Assembly (NCBI GenBank): GCA_038116945.1
Contig: JAYOEY010000019.1
Location: 1 to 64,000 of the forward strand
Length of the DNA stretch: 64,000 nucleotides
Reading direction: 5' to 3'
From: JAYOEY01 sp038116945
GTDB taxonomy: Bacteria; Pseudomonadota; Alphaproteobacteria; MPNO01; UBA2964
Positions 58,857 to 64,000 of this stretch are shown one piece after another. A program made the position numbers and the translations under genes. The number at the start of each line of letters is the position of its first letter. Within the stretch, counting starts at the first letter, position 1. The notes beneath the pieces are model-generated. The model was not told where the DNA came from. It did no database searches and saw only the letters and a list, made by a program, of their open reading frames with translations.

Positions 58857-60200
58857 CTAGCGTTCGCTCAGCGCGACGTCCAGCGACTGGTAGATCGGGC
58901 GCAGCAGATAACGCAGCACCGTGCGCTGGCCCGTATTGATATCGATTTCCGTCACCATGCCCGGCAGGATCCTGTTCCTGACGGGATCGGGGCCGACATG
59001 TTTTTTCGCAAGCGTCACCTCCGCCTTGTAGTAGACCTCGTTTTCCCGGTCCTTGAAGGTCGAGGCGGAAATCTTCGAAACGGTGCCGTCGATCGATCCG
59101 AAGCGGGCGAAATCGAATGTCGTGACCTTGACCGTCGCCTTCTGGCCCACGGAGATGTGGCCGATATCGATCGGCGAAACGCGCGCCTCCACGACCAGCT
59201 CCTCGTCGATGGGAACGATCTCGGTCACGAGGCCGCCCGGCGTCACGACGCCGCCGACCGTGTTGGTCGCCATCCCTTTAACGATCCCGTGAACCGGTGC
59301 GCGGATGTTGAGCCGGTCGACCCGGTCGTTCAGACGACGGATGGTCTCCCGCACGCTGGCAATATCGCCCGCCACCTTGCCGCCTTCCTCCAGCGCTTCG
59401 TTGCGGCGCTGCGACCGAAGCTGGGCGATCTTGCTTTCGGCTTCATCGATCGCGTTGCCCGCGCTGGCGATCCGCCCCTTGACTTCCTCCAGCTCACCGA
59501 CGGCTGTCTGGTACTGTTCGAGCGTCTGAAGATAGACCAGCTTGGATACCAACCCCTTGGCGGCAAGCCGCTCTCGCAGGCTCTTCTGCGCGCCGAGAAC
59601 GCGGATCCGGTCCGTCAGCTTGCGATGCTGGCTGTTGAGCACGCTGAGTTCGGAATCCCGCTGCCTGGCCTGCGACTGCAGAACGCTGGCTTCCTGAAGC
59701 AGGGCATCGTTCTGCTGGCGCAGGATGACGCGCTCGCCCTCGGCGAGAGGCGCGTAGCGCGCGCCGACCGTGGAGAAGTTCGGCTCCCTGCCCTCGGCGA
59801 AGGCTTGCAGCCGTTCATGGCGGATTTCGAGCGACGCGGCGCGCGCCTGCATTTCCTCGAGCTGGGCCAGCGCCGAGGTGGCGTTAAGCGTGACGAGCGT
59901 ATCGCCGGGGCGAACGATGTCGCCGTTGCGGACGAAAATCTTTTCGATGATGCCGCCTTCGAGATGCTGGATCGCCAGCACCGAGCCGCTGGGCACGACT
60001 TCGCCCGTGGCCTTGGTGGTTTCCTTGAGCTCGGTAATGCCGGCCCAGCCGATGAACCCGAAGACCGACAGCGAAAGCAGCACCATCAGCGCGCGCAGCA
60101 TCCGGGGCGGCCCGACCTCTTCCAGAATGACGGGTTGCGAGAGATGGCGCATCTGCCGCGAATCGCGCGACAGGAATTTGGGCAGGACACCCGCCGTCAC
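58857..60200 (-). CDS. HlyD-family type I secretion membrane-fusion protein
   Basis: A 447-residue adaptor of a type I secretion system. It has an N-terminal cytoplasmic tail, one membrane helix (about 35-57), a lipoyl half with VVPSGSVLAIQHLEGGIIEK, a long coiled-coil hairpin (about 110-290), the second lipoyl half NIRAPVHGIVKGMA and the C-terminal beta-barrel with LPGMVTEIDINTGQRT, typical of HlyD/PrtE/LapC. It starts with GTG, overlapping the ABC gene stop by 4 bp. It would bridge the ABC exporter to an outer-membrane TolC-like channel, which is not in the window. Confidence 0.94.
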   Translation of the reverse strand: MTAGVLPKFLSRDSRQMRHLSQPVILEEVGPPRMLRALMVLLSLSVFGFIGWAGITELKETTKATGEVVPSGSVLAIQHLEGGIIEKIFVRNGDIVRPGDTLVTLNATSALAQLEEMQARAASLEIRHERLQAFAEGREPNFSTVGARYAPLAEGERVILRQQNDALLQEASVLQSQARQRDSELSVLNSQHRKLTDRIRVLGAQKSLRERLAAKGLVSKLVYLQTLEQYQTAVGELEEVKGRIASAGNAIDEAESKIAQLRSQRRNEALEEGGKVAGDIASVRETIRRLNDRVDRLNIRAPVHGIVKGMATNTVGGVVTPGGLVTEIVPIDEELVVEARVSPIDIGHISVGQKATVKVTTFDFARFGSIDGTVSKISASTFKDRENEVYYKAEVTLAKKHVGPDPVRNRILPGMVTEIDINTGQRTVLRYLLRPIYQSLDVALSER

Positions 60201-62398
60201 GACCGGGGCCCCTGCATCCGGGCGAGCGCCTCGGCGGGATCGCCGTTGAACTGCAGCCGCGCCTCGTTCAGGACGATCAGCCGGTCGGCGACCCGCATAT
60301 GGCTCGGCCGATGGGTGATGATGACGATCGTGCTGGACCCGCGAAGCTTCTGGACGGCATCGATAAAGGCACGGTCGCCGCGTTCGTCCAGCATCTGTCC
60401 CGGTTCGTCGAAGATCAGGATCCGCGGCTTGCGGAGAAGCGCGCGGGCGATCGAGATCTTCTGCTTGAATCCTTCCGGCAGCTCGCTGACCACGCGTTCA
60501 GTCAGCCGCGTGTCGAAATGTTCCGGCAGGTTCATGATGGCGTCATGGATGTCCGCCATCCTGGCTGCTTCGCGGATTTCTTCATCGGTCGCGGACGGCG
60601 CGGACAGGCGCAGATTCTGCGAGACCGTGCCGTACAGGATTTCGCTGATCTGCGGCACAAGGCCGATATTCTGGCGGATATCGACCGGATCGATCTGCCG
60701 GATATCGACCCCGTCGAGCAGGACGGAACCCACCTGGGGCTTGTAGAGACCGCTTGCGAGGTTGGCGATCGTTGTCTTGCCGGCGCCGTTCGGCCCGGTA
60801 ATCGCGACAACCTCGCCAGGCGCGCATTCGAACGAAACGCCGTTGAGGGCCGGATCCGCATCCGGCGCGTGACGGAACCCGACTCCGGAAAACGTGATCC
60901 TTCCGCGATAGGTGCGCCGCGGCGGTATCGCGCCCGGCGACCGCTCCGGCGTGAGGCGCATCAGATGATTGATCTGGCGCAGCGAGGACCGGATCTGGGT
61001 GGCGCGGTTCAAAAGCATGACGAACGACTGGAACGGGCCGAGCACGCGCCATCCGAGGGCCATGCACGCAACCATGGCGCCGATGGTCAGTGTTTCGCCC
61101 ATGACCATGGCGGCGCCGACGCCGATCGTTCCGACGCCCGACGCCAGCATGACGATCCGGCCCACGGTCTGAACGAAATTGTTCAGCATCGAAATTCGAA
61201 AGTCGTTGAGAGCCGAGGCCGCCGACAGTTCCCGGAACCGTTCGATCCAGACCCGTTCCGCGCCGGCGAACTTGATGTCGCGCATGCCGGACACCGCCTC
61301 GATCAGGAATCTCTGCTGCCTGATCCTGCTCCCGCCGAAATTCGTGAAGTTGCGCTTGATAAAGGGTGACACGACGACGGCGACAGCGATCAGCAACACC
61401 GAAGCGGTTACCGGAACCATCGCAAGCCAGCCGCCGAGGATCGCAATGACCGAGAGCGACAGCAGGCTGAAGGGCAGATCGATGATGGTTTCGCCGAGCG
61501 GACCCGCGAAGAACTCGCGCACCGATTCGAATTCCTGAAGGTGAGAAATCTGCGCGCCGAGCGGTTCGTTCTCGCTCATGTGAATCGGCAGCATCAGCAC
61601 CTGCTGGAAACCGGACGCGCCGATCATGTAATCGATCCGGCCCGCGGCATGGGCCATGACCGCCGACCGCAGCCGCCGGAACAGGAACTCGAGGCCGATC
61701 GCCAGCGAGACGCCAACCGCCAGATAGTAGAGCTGGGTCATCGAGCCCGATGGAATCACGGTATCGTAGACCGACATCATGAACAGCGGCATCGCGATGC
61801 TCAGAAGATTGATCATCAGCGTCGCGATCAGAACCTGCACGACCAGCTTGCGGAAACGCACCAGAAGTTCGGCAACCCAGGTGCTGTTGTCCCGCTGCAC
61901 GAACCCCCCGGCGACGGGCCGGACGACATAGGCGCTGCCCGTGATGCCCTTGCTGGAAGAGATCCGTTCGGACCGGGTAAATCCGTCGAAGATCCGGTAA
62001 TGGGCGTCTTTTCCCTCGCCGTACCGTTCGAGCACGACACGAACGGGGCCCCTGTCGGGTACGAAAAGGCAGGGCAGCACGCCGGGCATCAGGCGGTCCT
62101 GCCGGGTGCGGATGGCCACGGTTTTCAGATTGAGATTCGCCAGCGTCTCCCGAAACCCGTCGAGATCGATGTCGTCGACGAAATGCGGGATGGCTTCGGA
62201 CAGATGCCGCGCGCGGCCCGTCCAGCGCAGCGCATCCAGCAACGGCACGAGGCAGGCCGCGCATTCCGAAAGCGCCTGCGCGCCATGGACGCGGACGTTC
62301 TGCAGGCCCCGCATGCCCTCGTCCAGCTGCCGGCGCCGCTCACCCGATTCGGGACGGATCATTTCGGAGAGCGATTCGAACGTGCCCGCGATCGTCAT
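60197..62398 (-). CDS. Type I secretion ABC transporter with degenerate N-terminal domain (second ABC gene)
   Basis: A 733-residue exporter. An N-terminal domain (about 1-155) occupies the position of a C39-peptidase-like domain but shows no Cys-His catalytic pair. A six-helix membrane domain covers about 170-460 and an ATPase domain about 490-733. Walker A is GPNGAGKTTIA and Walker B is ILIFDEPGQML, both intact; the H-loop is VIITHRPSHM. The signature is ELPEGFKQKISIARAL, with Pro in place of the usual Ser of LSGGQ. It is encoded immediately after another ABC gene (4-bp overlap) and before the HlyD gene, suggesting a heteromeric exporter. Confidence 0.9.
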   Translation of the reverse strand: MTIAGTFESLSEMIRPESGERRRQLDEGMRGLQNVRVHGAQALSECAACLVPLLDALRWTGRARHLSEAIPHFVDDIDLDGFRETLANLNLKTVAIRTRQDRLMPGVLPCLFVPDRGPVRVVLERYGEGKDAHYRIFDGFTRSERISSSKGITGSAYVVRPVAGGFVQRDNSTWVAELLVRFRKLVVQVLIATLMINLLSIAMPLFMMSVYDTVIPSGSMTQLYYLAVGVSLAIGLEFLFRRLRSAVMAHAAGRIDYMIGASGFQQVLMLPIHMSENEPLGAQISHLQEFESVREFFAGPLGETIIDLPFSLLSLSVIAILGGWLAMVPVTASVLLIAVAVVVSPFIKRNFTNFGGSRIRQQRFLIEAVSGMRDIKFAGAERVWIERFRELSAASALNDFRISMLNNFVQTVGRIVMLASGVGTIGVGAAMVMGETLTIGAMVACMALGWRVLGPFQSFVMLLNRATQIRSSLRQINHLMRLTPERSPGAIPPRRTYRGRITFSGVGFRHAPDADPALNGVSFECAPGEVVAITGPNGAGKTTIANLASGLYKPQVGSVLLDGVDIRQIDPVDIRQNIGLVPQISEILYGTVSQNLRLSAPSATDEEIREAARMADIHDAIMNLPEHFDTRLTERVVSELPEGFKQKISIARALLRKPRILIFDEPGQMLDERGDRAFIDAVQKLRGSSTIVIITHRPSHMRVADRLIVLNEARLQFNGDPAEALARMQGPRS

Positions 62399-64000
62399 GA
62401 CGCGAACTCTTTCTGCAGACGGTTCTGCGATTCGCGCGCACCGTTGCGGATTTCCTCGAGCCGGCGATCGCGAATCTGATAGGCGCGATCGGCGAGGGCG
62501 AGGAACGATGGCCGGTGGCTGACGATCGCCATCGCACAGTCGCCGCGATATTCTTTCAGCAGGTCGAGCAGCAGCCCGTCGGCCTTCTGATCGAGAAACG
62601 TATTCGCTTCGTCGAACAGGATCAGCTTGGGATCCTCGACGAGAGTGAGGGCGCGGACCAGAGCGATTCGCTGGCGGACGCCGCCGGGCAGCCCGTCGTT
62701 CGCGGCATGTTCGACAATCGTTTCGTAACCCTTGGGCATGCGGCCGATGGCGTCGTGCAGGCCGAGCCTTTCGGCCATCAGCATGGCGTCGTCCACATAT
62801 TCGTCGCCGCGAAACATCGTCAGGTTTTCCAGAATGGTGCCCTGAAACAGAACCGGTTTCTGGGGCAGGTAAACCACCTGGGCCCGGAGGCTCACGGCAT
62901 CGAAATCCCAGACGTTTTCTCCATCGATCAGCACGCGGCCGTCGGACGGTATCAGCAGCCCCATCATGAGCCCCATAAGGGTCGATTTTCCGGACCCGTT
63001 GGTTCCCGTGATTGAAATCGTTTCGCCCCGATGCAGGTGCAGATCCACGTCCCGAAACAGAAGACGGTCGTCCTTGGAATAGGAAAACGACACGTTCTCC
63101 AGTACGACGTCCCCCTGGATGGGATGCATCTCGGGCGCGTCGGGGCTGGATTCGAGGGGCATGGCCAGGACGCCGGAGGCCTGGTCGCGCGACACCCGCG
63201 CATTCTGAAACTGCGTCCAGGTCCCGAGCGCCCGCATCATCGGCTGGGCCGACCGGCTGGCGAGCAGCGTACAGGCCGCGAGGCCGCCCATCGTCAGATC
63301 GCCATTGATCACGAGAACCGACCCGAACGCCCCAACCGCTATTCCGGTGAGCTGCGAAAACACCTGGCCGGTCGCGCGCGCCCAGGTGCCGCCGTCAGCG
63401 ACATCGTGGCTGGATTCCGCCGAACTGCCCTGCAGCCTTTCGTAACGGCGCACCATCATCGTTTCCATCCCGAGGCCTTTGACCGTGCGAATGGCGCTGA
63501 GAACCTCGATCATGAAATTATAGCGGCGGTCGTCGGTTTGCCGGCGCGCTTCGAGCGCCTTGCTCAGCCGTGCGCCCGCGGATCTGCCGGTGACGAACAT
63601 CAGCAGCATGACGGCGACCGGCACCAGGGCGAGAGGCCCGGCGATCAGGCCGATCATTAAAAAGAACAGCCCGGCGAACGGCAGGTCGACAGCCAGCAGC
63701 AGGCCCTGACCGGCGAAAAAATTCTTGATCGACTCCGCCGCCTTCAGGCGCTGCAGGTGGGCGCCGGGCGGAAGCGCCTCGAAGGCGCGCAGATCGGAGC
63801 GAAAAATATGACTGACCGACTGACAGGCAAGCCGGTGCTGGATGCGGGCCCCGGTCCAGCCGGTGATGTAAAAACGCCCCAGACTCAGCAGAAGGTCGAA
63901 AACCAGCGCGATCCCGAGCGCCACCAGAAAAACGCCGAGCGTATGAACGGCCTGATTGGGAATGATCCGGTCATAGACCTGGAGAATCGTTATCGGCAGT
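62395..64000 (-). CDS. Type I secretion ABC transporter, first ABC gene (5' end outside window)
   Basis: The frame is open to the window edge (LPITILQVYDRIIPNQAV at the edge), so the N-terminus is missing; at least 534 codons are present. The membrane domain covers about the first 280 residues seen, and the ATPase domain follows with GTNGSGKSTLMGLMMG (Walker A), KLILFDEANTF (Walker B) and AIVSHRPSFL (H-loop). The signature is GLPGGVRQRIALVRAL, again with Pro for Ser and Val for Gln. The QVYDRIIPN segment in the first membrane helices is typical of type I secretion exporters. It overlaps the second ABC gene by ATGA. No RTX-repeat cargo gene is seen. Confidence 0.9.
   Translation of the reverse strand, partial: LPITILQVYDRIIPNQAVHTLGVFLVALGIALVFDLLLSLGRFYITGWTGARIQHRLACQSVSHIFRSDLRAFEALPPGAHLQRLKAAESIKNFFAGQGLLLAVDLPFAGLFFLMIGLIAGPLALVPVAVMLLMFVTGRSAGARLSKALEARRQTDDRRYNFMIEVLSAIRTVKGLGMETMMVRRYERLQGSSAESSHDVADGGTWARATGQVFSQLTGIAVGAFGSVLVINGDLTMGGLAACTLLASRSAQPMMRALGTWTQFQNARVSRDQASGVLAMPLESSPDAPEMHPIQGDVVLENVSFSYSKDDRLLFRDVDLHLHRGETISITGTNGSGKSTLMGLMMGLLIPSDGRVLIDGENVWDFDAVSLRAQVVYLPQKPVLFQGTILENLTMFRGDEYVDDAMLMAERLGLHDAIGRMPKGYETIVEHAANDGLPGGVRQRIALVRALTLVEDPKLILFDEANTFLDQKADGLLLDLLKEYRGDCAMAIVSHRPSFLALADRAYQIRDRRLEEIRNGARESQNRLQKEFAS

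Noticed and set aside
57657..60746. Very long plus-strand open frame (over 1000 codons) opposite the monooxygenase and secretion adaptor genes
   Set aside because: It is the antisense of well-supported genes with clear motifs. Its composition is the Arg/Asp/Gly-rich pattern produced by reading GC-rich genes backwards.

Overview
The window is a GC-rich, densely packed chromosomal segment with many 4-bp stop/start (ATGA-type) overlaps and short intergenic gaps. The gene content points to an alphaproteobacterium, probably a free-living or marine Rhodospirillales-like organism: a cobalamin riboswitch with a btu operon, a PAS histidine kinase, tripartite-tricarboxylate-type solute receptors, hydantoinase subunits, F420 biosynthesis genes and a type I secretion operon. 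No rRNA, tRNA, CRISPR array or recognisable transposase was seen. The taxonomic call is an inference from gene style; no database search was possible.

Layout. 0-1.8 kb: CoA-transferase (cut by the window edge) and an enoyl-CoA hydratase. 1.85-9.2 kb: cobalamin salvage and import. A PduO-type adenosyltransferase lies divergently from a promoter, a B12 riboswitch and btuB-btuF-btuC-btuD-tonB. 9.2-13.7 kb: an aspartic protease, two tandem dihydroxyphthalate-decarboxylase/solute-binding-like paralogues, an AEC transporter and an SDR. 13.8-20.4 kb: PAS histidine kinase, HtrA-type protease, Rieske oxygenase with PhnN, an orphan TctC receptor and an extradiol-type VOC dioxygenase.

20.4-26.6 kb is the accessory part. 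It holds a chain of mutually exclusive hairpins, an AT-richer insert with an endonuclease/exonuclease/phosphatase-fold gene flanked by two copies of a 40-bp gene leader, a CocE-type hydrolase, and a minus-strand cassette. The cassette encodes a two-repeat peptidoglycan-binding protein with an unrecognised C-terminal domain, an unknown 222-residue neighbour and a small 85-residue protein framed by 30-bp direct repeats. It sits behind a consensus promoter and a terminator-like hairpin.

26.7-35.0 kb: a fatty-acid beta-oxidation operon (acyl-CoA ligase, thiolase, FadN-type bifunctional enzyme, a YiiX/LRAT-like hydrolase, FadE). 35.0-39.8 kb: a coenzyme F420 operon (fbiC-npdG-cofE-cofD). 39.9-46.6 kb: two tandem opine-dehydrogenase paralogues, TPR and Sel1 proteins, a fused double carboxymuconolactone-decarboxylase-like protein, a small Cys-rich secreted protein and an ACMSD-type amidohydrolase.

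46.6-55.2 kb: a probable six-gene minus-strand operon (efflux adaptor, MFS pump, HyuA, HyuB and two degenerate M24/creatinase proteins). 55.4-58.8 kb: an orphan TctC receptor, an iron-type alcohol dehydrogenase and a flavin monooxygenase. 58.9-64.0 kb: a type I secretion operon with two adjacent ABC transporters, the first cut by the window edge, and an HlyD-type adaptor. Several loci show tandem duplication. Much of the content is scavenging and catabolic: CoA-ester chemistry, ring oxygenases, amide hydrolysis and solute receptors.
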